A stretch of 64,000 bases of DNA from Ruminococcus sp. (lineage in GTDB: Bacteria; Bacillota; Clostridia; Oscillospirales; Ruminococcaceae), in the NCBI RefSeq assembly GCF_016287535.1, contig NZ_JAEFAJ010000006.1:1-64000 (forward strand), in the 5' to 3' direction. Position numbers and translations under genes: made by a program. Below the pieces are notes generated by a model. That model did not search any database, had not been told where the DNA came from, and saw only the letters and a program-made list of their open reading frames with translations. Below, one piece after another: positions 52,261 to 60,703 of the stretch. The first letter of the stretch is position 1, and each line of letters opens with the position of its first letter.

Positions 52261-52361
52261 AACTCATAACTCTCAACTCTCAATTCTTAACTTGCGGGAC
52301 GTCGAGGACGCCGTCCCCTACATTGTTTTTTCGGAACGCCGAGGGCGGCGTTCCCTACAGC
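52261..52361. repeat. Composite dispersed repeat with two GC-rich hairpins
   Basis: A half copy of the AACTCTCAA family (52261-52293) is joined to two hairpins, GGGACG/CGTCCC (52297-52317) and GGAACGCCG/CGGCGTTCC (52333-52354), each followed by CCTACA. It lies in the gap before the SpoU gene. Confidence 0.75.
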
Positions 52362-52374
52362 AGAAAGGCAAACT

Positions 52375-53184
52375 ATGTCAAACATAATCGAGATAAACAA
52401 TAACAGCACCGATGTGCTGCAAATATTCGCGCTGCTGTCCGAGCCGCAGCTGCTCCACTATTTCGAGCCTGAGCCGGGACTGTTCATTGCAGAAAGCCCC
52501 AAGGTCATAGAACGGGCTCTGAACGCAGGCTATGAGCCCTTTTCCCTTCTTATGGAGCATAAAGACATCACAGGACAGATGAAGGAGCTCCTGCCGCGCT
52601 GCGGCGATGTGCCTGTTTATACTGCGGATTTCAACGAGTTGACCGCAGTGACCGGCTTCAAGCTTATCCGCGGAGCGCTCTGCGCTTTCAGGCGTAAAAC
52701 TGTTCCGACCGCGGAGGAGCTATGCAAAAGCGCACGGCGCATAGCGGTTCTGGAAAATGTGGTCAATCCTACGAATATAGGCGCTATCTTCCGCTCCGCA
52801 GCTGCTCTCAACATGGACGCGGTACTGCTTACACCAGCCTGCTGTGACCCGCTGTACAGGCGTTCTTCAAGGGTAAGCATGGGAACGGTCTTTCAGGTGC
52901 CATGGACCTATCTTGCAGACGAACACGACTATCCGCAGCAGCTCCGTGATATGGGGTTCAGGACTGCTGCAATGGCTCTCAGCGACGATTCGATAAGTAT
53001 AGATTCTCCTGAGCTTGCAGATATCGAAAAACTCGCAATAGTTCTCGGTACAGAGGGCGAGGGACTTGCTGACAAAACCGTCGCCGACTGCGATTACACC
53101 GTGAAAATACCGATGTCTCATGGCGTTGACTCGCTCAATGTCGCAGCCGCAAGCGCAGTTGCCTTCTGGCAGCTGGGCAGATAA
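52375..53184 (+). CDS. SpoU/TrmH-family RNA 2'-O-methyltransferase
   Basis: The 269-residue protein has a short N-terminal substrate-binding domain (about 1-110) and the SPOUT knotted methyltransferase domain with the three family motifs: VLENVVNPTNIGAIFRSAAA, AIVLGTEGEGLADKTVADCD and KIPMSHGVDSLNVAAASAVA. It methylates a ribose 2'-hydroxyl in tRNA or rRNA; the exact site cannot be told. The start ATG 52375 follows GAAAGGCAAACT, just behind a dispersed repeat. Confidence 0.9.
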   Translation: MSNIIEINNNSTDVLQIFALLSEPQLLHYFEPEPGLFIAESPKVIERALNAGYEPFSLLMEHKDITGQMKELLPRCGDVPVYTADFNELTAVTGFKLIRGALCAFRRKTVPTAEELCKSARRIAVLENVVNPTNIGAIFRSAAALNMDAVLLTPACCDPLYRRSSRVSMGTVFQVPWTYLADEHDYPQQLRDMGFRTAAMALSDDSISIDSPELADIEKLAIVLGTEGEGLADKTVADCDYTVKIPMSHGVDSLNVAAASAVAFWQLGR

Positions 53185-53217
53185 CATGGTCATAGCTCTT
53201 AGGAGTATGAATATATA

Positions 53218-53712
53218 ATGATATGGGGAAAATATATGAAACTATATTTCAAGCAAAAGGTTTTTACACTCAAACAGCGCTCAAACATCTTTGATAGGGC
53301 AGGCAATGTATTATTTACAGCCGAGGCGGAGATCATCTCTCTCGGCAGGAAAATGCATATTTATGACGATATGAACAACGAAGTAGCATTCGTGCAGCAG
53401 AGACTGCTCAGGCTTCTGCCAAGATTTTCCGTATATACCGGCGGACAGCATATAGCCGATATAGTCAAGGAGTTCACTTTGCTGAAGCCACGCTATTATA
53501 TAGAAGGGCTCGACTGGCAGATAAATGGTGACTTTTTCGCTCATGACTACAGCATATCAAGCCTCAATCAGCACATTGCCTCGATACACAAGCGCTGGAT
53601 GAGCTGGGGCGACAGCTATGAGATAGACATCGCAGACGGACAGGATATAATTATGGTACTTGCTGTAATAATAGCTATAGACTGTGTTATCGACCAGTCT
53701 CAGAACAGCTGA
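53218..53712 (+). CDS. LURP-one-related (tubby-like) protein
   Basis: The 164-residue protein starts at ATG 53218 or, with similar spacing, at ATG 53236 (MKLYFKQKVFTLKQRSNIFD). FDRAGNVLFTAEAEIISLGR, FVQQRLLRLLPRFSVY and INGDFFAHDYSI give the strand pattern of the LURP-one-related family, a beta-barrel around a central hydrophobic helix, present here as IIMVLAVIIAIDCVI. The function is unknown in bacteria; such proteins may bind lipids or nucleic acids. It precedes the oxidoreductase gene by 19 bases. Confidence 0.8.
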   Translation: MIWGKYMKLYFKQKVFTLKQRSNIFDRAGNVLFTAEAEIISLGRKMHIYDDMNNEVAFVQQRLLRLLPRFSVYTGGQHIADIVKEFTLLKPRYYIEGLDWQINGDFFAHDYSISSLNQHIASIHKRWMSWGDSYEIDIADGQDIIMVLAVIIAIDCVIDQSQNS

Positions 53713-53731
53713 TGCTGAAAGGAGTATAACA

Positions 53732-54712
53732 ATGAAAAAGTACAAATGGGGAGTTATAGGTACAGGCAAGATCGCTCACACTTTTGCGACCGCACTGAAG
53801 CACTGTGAAAATGCGGAGCTGTGCGCCGCTGCTTCAAGGACTGATGAAAAAGCAAAGCAATTCGCCGAGGAGTTCGGCTTCTCCGAATACTATGGCAGCT
53901 ACAGGGAATTTGCGGAAAAAAGCGACGCGGAGATAGTGTATATAGCTACTCCTATGGCTTCGCATTTCGACGACGCATGGCTCTGCCTTGAAAACGGAAA
54001 AAATGTGCTGTGCGAAAAGTCCCTCACTCTCAATACCGCTCAGACAGAAAAACTCCTTGGATTTGCAAAGGAAAAAGGGCTTTTCTTCATGGAAGCCATG
54101 TGGATGAAATGCCGTCCCGTATACAAAAAAATGAAAGAGTGGATAGCTTCCGGCGCTATTGGTGATATCGAATATATCAAGGCTGATTTCAGCAACTTTA
54201 TCCCTTACGACGAGAACGACAGGCTATTCCGCGCAGACTGCGGCGGCGGCTGTCTCCTCGACCTGGGTATATACCCTATAACACTTACTCACGACCTTCT
54301 CGGTATGCCTGATGAGATAATCAGTTCCGCACATATGATGTACGGGATAGATATGAGCAACTCTATCCTTTTCCGCTACAAAAACGGTGCTTTCTCATCA
54401 ATGGAAAACGGTTTCGAGATACAGCTCCGGAATAATGCAATAATATCAGGTACAAAGGGCTTTATCACTCTCGGCAACTGGTTCCACTGCACTGATGAGG
54501 GTATACTCTATGACAGAAACGGAAAAGAGGTCGAGCGGTATGTCCGCAAGGACGATATCAACGGCTATGAATATGAAATAGCCGAGGTACACAGCTGCCT
54601 TGAAGTCGGACTAACCGAAAGTCCACTCGTTCCTCACAGCGATACTATTGCAGTTATGAAACTCATGGACGAGTGCCGCGCACAGTGGGGTATGAGATTC
54701 CCGAATGAATAA
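53732..54712 (+). CDS. Gfo/Idh/MocA-family oxidoreductase
   Basis: The 326-residue protein starts at ATG 53732 behind GAAAGGAGTATAAC. The NAD(P)-binding Rossmann fold has GVIGTGKIAHTFATALKHCE, then VYIATPMASHFDDAWLCLEN and KNVLCEKSLTLN, where the EKS/EKP lysine is catalytic. The C-terminal domain has GGCLLDLGIYPITL. Such enzymes oxidise or reduce sugars, inositols or diols, often with NADP; the substrate is unknown here. It is followed by a strong bidirectional terminator. Confidence 0.88.
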   Translation: MKKYKWGVIGTGKIAHTFATALKHCENAELCAAASRTDEKAKQFAEEFGFSEYYGSYREFAEKSDAEIVYIATPMASHFDDAWLCLENGKNVLCEKSLTLNTAQTEKLLGFAKEKGLFFMEAMWMKCRPVYKKMKEWIASGAIGDIEYIKADFSNFIPYDENDRLFRADCGGGCLLDLGIYPITLTHDLLGMPDEIISSAHMMYGIDMSNSILFRYKNGAFSSMENGFEIQLRNNAIISGTKGFITLGNWFHCTDEGILYDRNGKEVERYVRKDDINGYEYEIAEVHSCLEVGLTESPLVPHSDTIAVMKLMDECRAQWGMRFPNE

Positions 54713-54713
54713 T

Positions 54714-54742
54714 AAAAGGAGCACTTATGTGCTCCTTTTTTC
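54714..54742. terminator. Bidirectional terminator
   Basis: AAAAGGAGCAC (54714-54724) pairs with GTGCTCCTTTT (54729-54739), followed by TTTTCTT. It sits between convergent genes. Confidence 0.92.
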
Positions 54743-55372
54743 TTATTTTGTACCGAAAATACGGTCTCCTGCGTCGCCTACGCCGGGAACGATATACTTG
54801 TCCTCATTGAGCTTCTCGTCCATAACTCCTGCGTATATCTCTACGTCAGGATGTGCGGTCTGGACTGCCTTTACGCCCTCCGGAGAGCATATAATACACA
54901 TGAACTTTATGTGCTTTACGCCCAGATCCTTCAGTTCAGTGATAGCCGCAACCGCTGAATTACCGGTCGCAAGCATAGGGTCAACTATTATAGCGTCACG
55001 CTCATGGATATCGTCAGGCATTTTTGCGTAATATTTCACAGGCTCCTTTGTGACGGGGTCACGGAAAAGTCCGATATGTCCAATCTTTGCGGCAGGTACA
55101 AGAGTTGTGACACCCTCAACCATGCCAAGTCCCGCACGAAGTATAGGTATGAAAGCAAGCTTTCTGCCTGATATTATCTTTGTCTTTGCTACAGCGAGAG
55201 GAGTTTCGAGCTCTATCTCCTTCAGGGGAAGGTCTCTTGTAGCCTCATAGCATATAAACATAGCTATTTCGGATACAAGCTCGCGGAACTCCTTTGTACC
55301 TGTGTTCTTGTCTCTCAGTAATGAGATCTTGTGCTGTACAAGCGGATGATCGATTATGTGCAGCTCTGCCAT
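54743..55372 (-). CDS. upp: Uracil phosphoribosyltransferase
   Basis: The 209-residue enzyme salvages uracil to UMP using PRPP. The PRPP loop [15 protein letters not shown] and the uracil-binding end [17 protein letters not shown] are clear, as is [20 protein letters not shown] at the N-terminus. The length is normal. It is the last gene of the minus-strand run fhs-tsaE-tsaB-rpiB-upp, 16 bases behind rpiB. The convergent terminator overlaps its end. Confidence 0.95.
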   Translation of the reverse strand: MAELHIIDHPLVQHKISLLRDKNTGTKEFRELVSEIAMFICYEATRDLPLKEIELETPLAVAKTKIISGRKLAFIPILRAGLGMVEGVTTLVPAAKIGHIGLFRDPVTKEPVKYYAKMPDDIHERDAIIVDPMLATGNSAVAAITELKDLGVKHIKFMCIICSPEGVKAVQTAHPDVEIYAGVMDEKLNEDKYIVPGVGDAGDRIFGTK

Positions 55373-55388
55373 ATTTTAACAGCCCCTT

Positions 55389-55826
55389 TCAGTTTTTGGC
55401 TTCTATCGCCGATATAAGGTCGATACGCCTCTGATGGCGTCCACCCTCGAATTCAGTGGTAAGGAATATCTCGGCAAGCTCGCAGGCAAGTCCTGAACCG
55501 AGAGTTCTCGCGCCCATGCACATTACGTTTGCATTGTTGTGCATACGTGTGAAACGTGTTGAGAAGGAATCGGAGCAGAGCGCAGCGCGTATGCCCTTGA
55601 ACTTGTTTGCAGCTATGGACATACCTATACCTGTTCCGCAAATGAGTATGCCCTTTTCACAGTTCCCCGCAAGCACCTCTTTGCAGAGCTTTTCCGCCAT
55701 ATCAGGGTAATCGCAGGGCTCACCGTTAGTACCGAGATCCTTCATCTCAAAGCCCTTTTCGGTGAGGTAATCTCTGACCGTATTTTTCATTTCCACAGCA
55801 GCGTGGTCACAGCCTATTGCTATCAT
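55389..55826 (-). CDS. rpiB: Ribose-5-phosphate isomerase B
   Basis: The likely start MIAIGCDHAAVEMKNTVRDY at 55826 follows TATGGAGATGTTTAAT; an in-frame ATG at 55841 leaves no better ribosome binding site. The 145-residue enzyme interconverts ribose 5-phosphate and ribulose 5-phosphate. Active-site motifs are GCDHAA, ILICGTGIGMSIAANK (Cys) and RMHNNANVMCMGARTLG. It may feed ribose 5-phosphate to PRPP made by prs. It lies 16 bases behind tsaB and 16 before upp. Confidence 0.92.
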   Translation of the reverse strand: MIAIGCDHAAVEMKNTVRDYLTEKGFEMKDLGTNGEPCDYPDMAEKLCKEVLAGNCEKGILICGTGIGMSIAANKFKGIRAALCSDSFSTRFTRMHNNANVMCMGARTLGSGLACELAEIFLTTEFEGGRHQRRIDLISAIEAKN

Positions 55827-55842
55827 ATTAAACATCTCCATA

Positions 55843-56538
55843 TTATAACTTTTTATTATCTAAGTCCTTTTCAGCTTTTACCTTCTGTAAATAGGATACT
55901 TCAAGCTGTCCGGGCTCTGAAAGCTTTTTTGAAATACCTGCAAGACATACTCCAGCAGCGCTCTGCAGCCGTCCCTGAGGCGGTGCTATGATAAACGCCG
56001 GCGATGCATATGTATTGTAGAAATCTGCAGCTCCGTCGCCGCAGAGCATAGCCTCCTTCACATTCAAAGCAAGGAACTCCGCAAGCTCGTCCTGTGAGAT
56101 TATCTGCTCCTCAGTCACCTGCTCTACGCAGTAGCCGTCGCTTTTATAGGTGCAGGTATAGACAAGCTCGCCTCTTGCCTTCATAATTGCGCATATATGT
56201 CCCTTATAGGCAAGGTTGTTGCAGGCAAGTCCGAGAAGCGTTGATACTCCGCAGCATTTTACGCCCAGTCCGAAGCTGAGAGCCTTTACTGCCGCAACTC
56301 CGATACGTAGTCCCGTATATGATCCGGGACCGTTCGCTGCAGCAATGCCGCCAAGGTCGGAAAGCTCCTTCCCTGCCTGTGCCATTACGTCCTTTACCAT
56401 GGGCATTATGACCTGTGAATGTGTTTTCTGTGTATAAACGGTACTCTGAGCCAAGAACAGCTCCTTATCCGAGTCAAAAAGCGCTGCGGACGCGGTCTTA
56501 CCTGATGTATCAATCCCAAGCAGCAGCAAATCTTCCAC
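55843..56538 (-). CDS. tsaB: t6A biosynthesis protein TsaB
   Basis: The 231-residue protein is an actin-fold partner of TsaD in making the universal t6A37 modification of ANN-decoding tRNAs. LLLGIDTSGKTASAALFDSD at the N-terminus and IAAANGPGSYTGLRIGVAAV are diagnostic of TsaB. It lacks TsaD-type metal ligands, as expected. It overlaps tsaE by 29 bases and is followed closely by rpiB. The tcdA gene in this window acts later in the same modification pathway. Confidence 0.92.
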   Translation of the reverse strand: MEDLLLLGIDTSGKTASAALFDSDKELFLAQSTVYTQKTHSQVIMPMVKDVMAQAGKELSDLGGIAAANGPGSYTGLRIGVAAVKALSFGLGVKCCGVSTLLGLACNNLAYKGHICAIMKARGELVYTCTYKSDGYCVEQVTEEQIISQDELAEFLALNVKEAMLCGDGAADFYNTYASPAFIIAPPQGRLQSAAGVCLAGISKKLSEPGQLEVSYLQKVKAEKDLDNKKL

Positions 56539-56950
56539 CGTCCTCGATAATTATTTCCCTGTCGTTTTCTCCCACACTGTTTATTGTGACATAGATGGTA
56601 TCATCAGGGAGAAACTCCGCGATATTCTCCGACCACTCCACGGCTGCCACATTATCCTCGAAGGGATAGTCGTAAAAGCCCGTGGATTCAAGGTCTTCCT
56701 CAGAATTTATGCGGTACATATCAAAATGGTAAAGAGTCAGCTTATCTCCGCGGTACTCATTCACAAGAGCAAATGTAGGAGAGGTAACGCTGTCGCCAAG
56801 TCCCATGCCAATGGCAATGCCTCTTGTAAATGTAGTCTTCCCTGCGCCGAGACCGCCCTTATATGCGATCATATCTCCGGCTCTGAGGAATCTGCCAAGC
56901 TTTTCCGCAGCCCTGATAGTCTCCGCGGGAGAATGTGTGATTATCTTCAT
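56510..56950 (-). CDS. tsaE: t6A biosynthesis ATPase TsaE
   Basis: The 146-residue ATPase supports the TsaBD complex in t6A synthesis. Walker A is GGLGAGKTTFTRGIAIGMG (about residues 33-51), followed by SPTFALVNEYRGDKLTLYHF and the EWSENIAEFLPDDTIYVTI stretch typical of the family. The length is normal. It lies 6 bases behind fhs and overlaps tsaB. The start ATG 56950 overlaps the end of the fhs region closely. Confidence 0.93.
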   Translation of the reverse strand: MKIITHSPAETIRAAEKLGRFLRAGDMIAYKGGLGAGKTTFTRGIAIGMGLGDSVTSPTFALVNEYRGDKLTLYHFDMYRINSEEDLESTGFYDYPFEDNVAAVEWSENIAEFLPDDTIYVTINSVGENDREIIIEDGGRFAAAWD

Positions 56951-56956
56951 ACCTTA

Positions 56957-58630
56957 TCAGAACAGTCCCGTGATGTTTCCGTTTCCGTCGCAGTCTATAT
57001 TAAGAGCTGCCGGTGCCTTGGGAAGACCGGGCATTGTAAGGATATCGCCTGTATATATTACAACGAAGCCTGCGCCGGCGGACAGCCTTGCGTCACGTAC
57101 AGTAATTTTGAAATTCTTCGGTTTTCCGAGAAGAGCCGGATTATCAGAAAGTGAATACTGAGTCTTTGCGACGCAGATAGGCAGATCCCAGAAGCCGATA
57201 TTCTCGATCTCCTTGACAGCCTTTTCAGCCTGTGCCGTGAAAGTAACACCTTCCGCACGGTATATCTCCTTTGCTATCTTTTCCACCTTGTCCTTTATAG
57301 TAGCGTGGGTATCGTAAAGGGGCTTGAACTCATTTTCTCCGCAGAGATCAATAGTCTCGCATACCTTCTTTGCAAGATCAGTTCCGCCTTCGCTGCCCTT
57401 TGCGAACACCTCGCACATAGAGACCTCAACGCCCATATCAGAGCAGAAATTCTCGACGAACTTCACTTCCTCGTCGGTATCAGTTGCAAATCTGTTGATA
57501 GCAACAACAACCGGAACATGATATTTATGCATATTCTCGATATGCGTCCTGAGGTTCTCGATACCCTTTTCAAGAGCCCACATATTCTCCTTTGCGAGAT
57601 CCTGTTTCTGAACGCCTCCGTTATACTTCAGAGCCTTTATTGTCGCAACAAGAACAACACATGAAGGAGCAAGTCCGCCGACACGGCACTTTATATCAAG
57701 GAACTTTTCAGCGCCGAGATCGGAACCGAATCCAGCCTCTGTAACTACATAGTCACCGAGCTTTAGCGCAAGCTTTGTAGCTCTGAGGGAATTGCAGCCG
57801 TGAGCGATATTTGCAAAGGGACCGCCATGTATAAAAGCAGGAGTATTCTCTAATGTCTGTACAAGATTAGGCTTGAGAGCGTCTTTGAGGAGAGCGGTCA
57901 TAGCGCCTGTGCATCCGAGATCCTTTGCATATACAGGCTCTCCGCTGAGGTTATAGGCTACAAGGATATTTCCGAGCCTCTCCTTCAGGTCGGATATATC
58001 AGAAGCAAGGCAGAGTATAGCCATTACCTCAGAAGCAACGGTGATATTGAAGCCGTCCTCACGTGGTACACCGTTAGCTCTGCCGCCGAGACCGATAAGG
58101 ATATTTCTCAGGGCACGGTCGTTCATATCCATACAGCGCTTGAACATGATACGGCGCTGGTCTATATTCAGCTGATTTCCCTGCTGCAGATGATTGTCGA
58201 TCATAGCGCAGAGAAGATTGTTCGCAGCTGTGATAGCGTGCATATCTCCTGTAAAGTGGAGATTTATATCCTCCATCGGAACTACCTGTGCGTAACCGCC
58301 GCCGGCAGCTCCGCCCTTCATGCCGAAAACCGGTCCGAGTGAGGGCTCACGGAGAGCAAGTACGGATTTTTTTCCTATCCTGCGAAGTGCGTCGGAAAGA
58401 CCAACGCTTATTGTAGTTTTTCCCTCTCCTGCGGGAGTAGGGTTTATGGCTGTAACCAGTATAAGCTTGCCGTCTTCCTTATCAGCAAGATTTGAAAAGA
58501 TTTTTTCTGACAGCTTGGCTTTATAATGTCCATAAGGTTCTATGTCTTCATCGGCTATCCCAAGACCTGCAGCGATCTCTGAGATACGCTTCATATTCGC
58601 GCTCTGAGCGATTTCGATATCTGATAACAT
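56957..58630 (-). CDS. fhs: Formate-tetrahydrofolate ligase
   Basis: The 557-residue enzyme makes 10-formyltetrahydrofolate from formate, ATP and THF, the one-carbon entry used for purines and in acetogenic metabolism. The P-loop-like [20 protein letters not shown] (about 62-81), [20 protein letters not shown] and [17 protein letters not shown] are characteristic. The length is normal. A good promoter lies at 58666-58694. It leads the operon fhs-tsaE-tsaB-rpiB-upp. Confidence 0.96.
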   Translation of the reverse strand: MLSDIEIAQSANMKRISEIAAGLGIADEDIEPYGHYKAKLSEKIFSNLADKEDGKLILVTAINPTPAGEGKTTISVGLSDALRRIGKKSVLALREPSLGPVFGMKGGAAGGGYAQVVPMEDINLHFTGDMHAITAANNLLCAMIDNHLQQGNQLNIDQRRIMFKRCMDMNDRALRNILIGLGGRANGVPREDGFNITVASEVMAILCLASDISDLKERLGNILVAYNLSGEPVYAKDLGCTGAMTALLKDALKPNLVQTLENTPAFIHGGPFANIAHGCNSLRATKLALKLGDYVVTEAGFGSDLGAEKFLDIKCRVGGLAPSCVVLVATIKALKYNGGVQKQDLAKENMWALEKGIENLRTHIENMHKYHVPVVVAINRFATDTDEEVKFVENFCSDMGVEVSMCEVFAKGSEGGTDLAKKVCETIDLCGENEFKPLYDTHATIKDKVEKIAKEIYRAEGVTFTAQAEKAVKEIENIGFWDLPICVAKTQYSLSDNPALLGKPKNFKITVRDARLSAGAGFVVIYTGDILTMPGLPKAPAALNIDCDGNGNITGLF

Positions 58631-58665
58631 ATAAGGGTCCTCCGTATCAGTGTATTAATAAGAAT

Positions 58666-58694
58666 ATTATACCACATTTTTTCTGATAATGCAA
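58666..58694 (-). promoter_or_regulatory. Sigma-A promoter for the fhs operon
   Basis: On the minus strand TTGCAT (58694-58689) and TATAAT (58671-58666) are separated by 17 bases, about 35 bases before fhs. Confidence 0.8.
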
Positions 58695-58725
58695 GTTCCG
58701 GAACAAAATATTAAAACCACAATAA

Positions 58726-58758
58726 CAAAGAAGGCTGCACGTTTTCAGTGCAGCCTTC
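58726..58758 (-). terminator. Terminator of the sugar transport operon
   Basis: GAAGGCTGCAC (58730-58740) pairs with GTGCAGCCTTC (58748-58758). In the minus direction it is followed by TTTGTTATT. Confidence 0.8.
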
Positions 58759-58800
58759 AATGATTTAAGAAAGAAAATGTGATAACTTCGAGAATACAAA

Positions 58801-59652
58801 TTAACCCTTTACACCGCCAAGTGCAACACCTTCGATGATATACTTGGACAGACAGAAGTATGCGATAAGGATCGGAACTACTGTAAGGAACAGTCCGAGA
58901 TAAACTGTACCGTACTCTGTCTTGTACGAGTCACCTTTAAGAAGTGAAACCATCTGAGGCATTGTGTACTTTTCCATTTTAGTAATGAGAACCTGAGGCA
59001 TAAACAGCGAGTTCCAGCTGGTAACGAAGGCGAATATTGCCTGTGTAGCCATAGCTGGCTTCATCATAGGCAGAACGATCTGGTTAAAGATCCTGAATTC
59101 ACCTGCACCGTCAATTCTTGCCGACTGGAGGATCTCCATCGGAAGAGACGGTATCATATATTGCCTCATAAAGAATACGACTGTTGGTGCGGCTATTGCG
59201 GGAAGTATAAGAGGGAAGTAAGTATTTGTCCAGTGTATCTTATACATCATATGATAGAAACCGATACTGGATACCTGTGCAGGTATCATAAGTATAGCCA
59301 TAATGAATGTAAAGAATGGTTTTCTTAATTTCCAGTCATATGCAACAAGTGCAAAAGCTGTCATTGTTGAGAAATAAACAGTCAGTGCCGTTGTACAAAC
59401 TGAGATAAATAATGAATGTTCAAAACCCTTAAAAGGATTGAAGTCCTTACCATTGAGGTAACTCCAGTTTATTCTGAGGTTTGAACCCGGAATAAGTGAT
59501 AGAGCGTGATGCTGAATCTCTCCTGAACTTCTTGTTGAGTTGATTATCATAATAACAAAAGGGAACAGACTGAGTACAGCAAGGAGAATACAAACCGTAT
59601 AGGCAACTATCCTGAAAGCATAGGTACCCGGCTTTTTATTTACCACTGCCAC
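58801..59652 (-). CDS. Carbohydrate ABC transporter permease, MalG-type
   Basis: The 283-residue membrane protein has about six helices and the EAA loop EILQSARIDGAGEFRIFNQI, through which it contacts the ATPase. The last residues, IEGVALGGVKG, are typical of MalG/LacG-type CUT1 permeases. It overlaps the partner permease by 13 bases. No ATPase gene is present in the cluster, so a shared MsmX-like ATPase elsewhere is probable. Confidence 0.92.
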   Translation of the reverse strand: MAVVNKKPGTYAFRIVAYTVCILLAVLSLFPFVIMIINSTRSSGEIQHHALSLIPGSNLRINWSYLNGKDFNPFKGFEHSLFISVCTTALTVYFSTMTAFALVAYDWKLRKPFFTFIMAILMIPAQVSSIGFYHMMYKIHWTNTYFPLILPAIAAPTVVFFMRQYMIPSLPMEILQSARIDGAGEFRIFNQIVLPMMKPAMATQAIFAFVTSWNSLFMPQVLITKMEKYTMPQMVSLLKGDSYKTEYGTVYLGLFLTVVPILIAYFCLSKYIIEGVALGGVKG

Positions 59653-60635
59653 TGGTTTACTCCTCCTTTCATAGCTCTTTTAGCTTCCTTCTTTGCTTTT
59701 TTAACTTCCTTATCGATCTTGATCTGATCCTTATCACGCATGATAAAGAAGAGAATAGCTGACAATACTGCTATCAGCAGCCACATCAGCATACTTGCAG
59801 CTGATGCTCTGTTGTACAGATATCCAACCTCAAACGCCTGATTATAGATAAATACAGCCGTCGTAAGCGTCGCTCGGTCAGGACCGCCGCCATTGTTGAA
59901 CAGGAACGGGATATCGAACATATTGAGACCGCCGACAAGGCTGGTAACCAATGTGTAAAGCAATACAGTCTTTAAGTTTGGTATAGTGATTCGGAAGAAG
60001 GTCTGAACACCATTCGCACCGTCGATCTGAGCCGCTTCATAGATATCAGGGCTTATACCAAGTACACCTGAAATAAGAACGATCATTGTATTTCCGTACC
60101 ATATCCAGAACTGGATAAACGCAACAATCAGCTTTGATGCTGTTTTGTTTACAAGGAAATAGAATGGTTCTTTAAGTAATCCCGTAGACTGAAGAATATC
60201 ATTGACCGGTCCTACAGGATACTGGAAGAAAGTCCTGAAGAGGATCGCAACTGTTGCAGCTGTAATGATGTTCGGCATATAGAAAACGACTTTAAAGAAT
60301 CCTTTTCCTTTTATCTCATTTGTGTGTGAAGTAAACCACGCAGTAAGGAGAAGGGCAAGGGATATCTGAGGGATAAAGTTAATGATCCATATAACAACGG
60401 TATTCTTCAGGGAGATCCTGAATGATTCATTTTTGAGGATCATTTTGTAATTATCCAGAGGATGATCAAGGAAATGGAAATTGTCCAGACCTGTGGCACC
60501 CTTACAGTCGGTAAAACCGAGGATAGCTGTATATATAGTGGGATACAGCGTAAAAATCAAAAAAGCAACAACAAAAGGAATACTGAATAGATATCCATAT
60601 TTTGAATAACTAATACCCTTGAGCTTCGTTTTCAA
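59640..60635 (-). CDS. Carbohydrate ABC transporter permease, MalF-type
   Basis: The 331-residue protein has a first helix with SIPFVVAFLIFTLYPTIYTA, five more membrane segments, and the EAA loop DIYEAAQIDGANGVQTFFRI. It is the MalF/LacF-type partner of the following permease. The C-terminus is an unusually long lysine-rich tail (KIDKEVKKAKKEAKRAMKGG). It lies 68 bases behind the binding-protein gene, with an intercistronic hairpin between. Confidence 0.92.
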   Translation of the reverse strand: MKTKLKGISYSKYGYLFSIPFVVAFLIFTLYPTIYTAILGFTDCKGATGLDNFHFLDHPLDNYKMILKNESFRISLKNTVVIWIINFIPQISLALLLTAWFTSHTNEIKGKGFFKVVFYMPNIITAATVAILFRTFFQYPVGPVNDILQSTGLLKEPFYFLVNKTASKLIVAFIQFWIWYGNTMIVLISGVLGISPDIYEAAQIDGANGVQTFFRITIPNLKTVLLYTLVTSLVGGLNMFDIPFLFNNGGGPDRATLTTAVFIYNQAFEVGYLYNRASAASMLMWLLIAVLSAILFFIMRDKDQIKIDKEVKKAKKEAKRAMKGGVNQWQW

Positions 60636-60666
60636 AGCCGTAAGCCTCCTTTATTTTTTGAAGAGG

Positions 60667-60692
60667 GCTGTACCGCAGAATTGCGGTACAGC
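60667..60692 (-). other. Intercistronic hairpin between binding protein and permease
   Basis: GCTGTACCGCA and TGCGGTACAGC form a perfect 11-bp stem with a GAAT loop. No T-run follows in the minus direction. Such hairpins often protect the upstream binding-protein mRNA, raising its level over the permeases; that role is inferred. Confidence 0.7.
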
Positions 60693-60703
60693 TCCTAAGA
60701 AAA

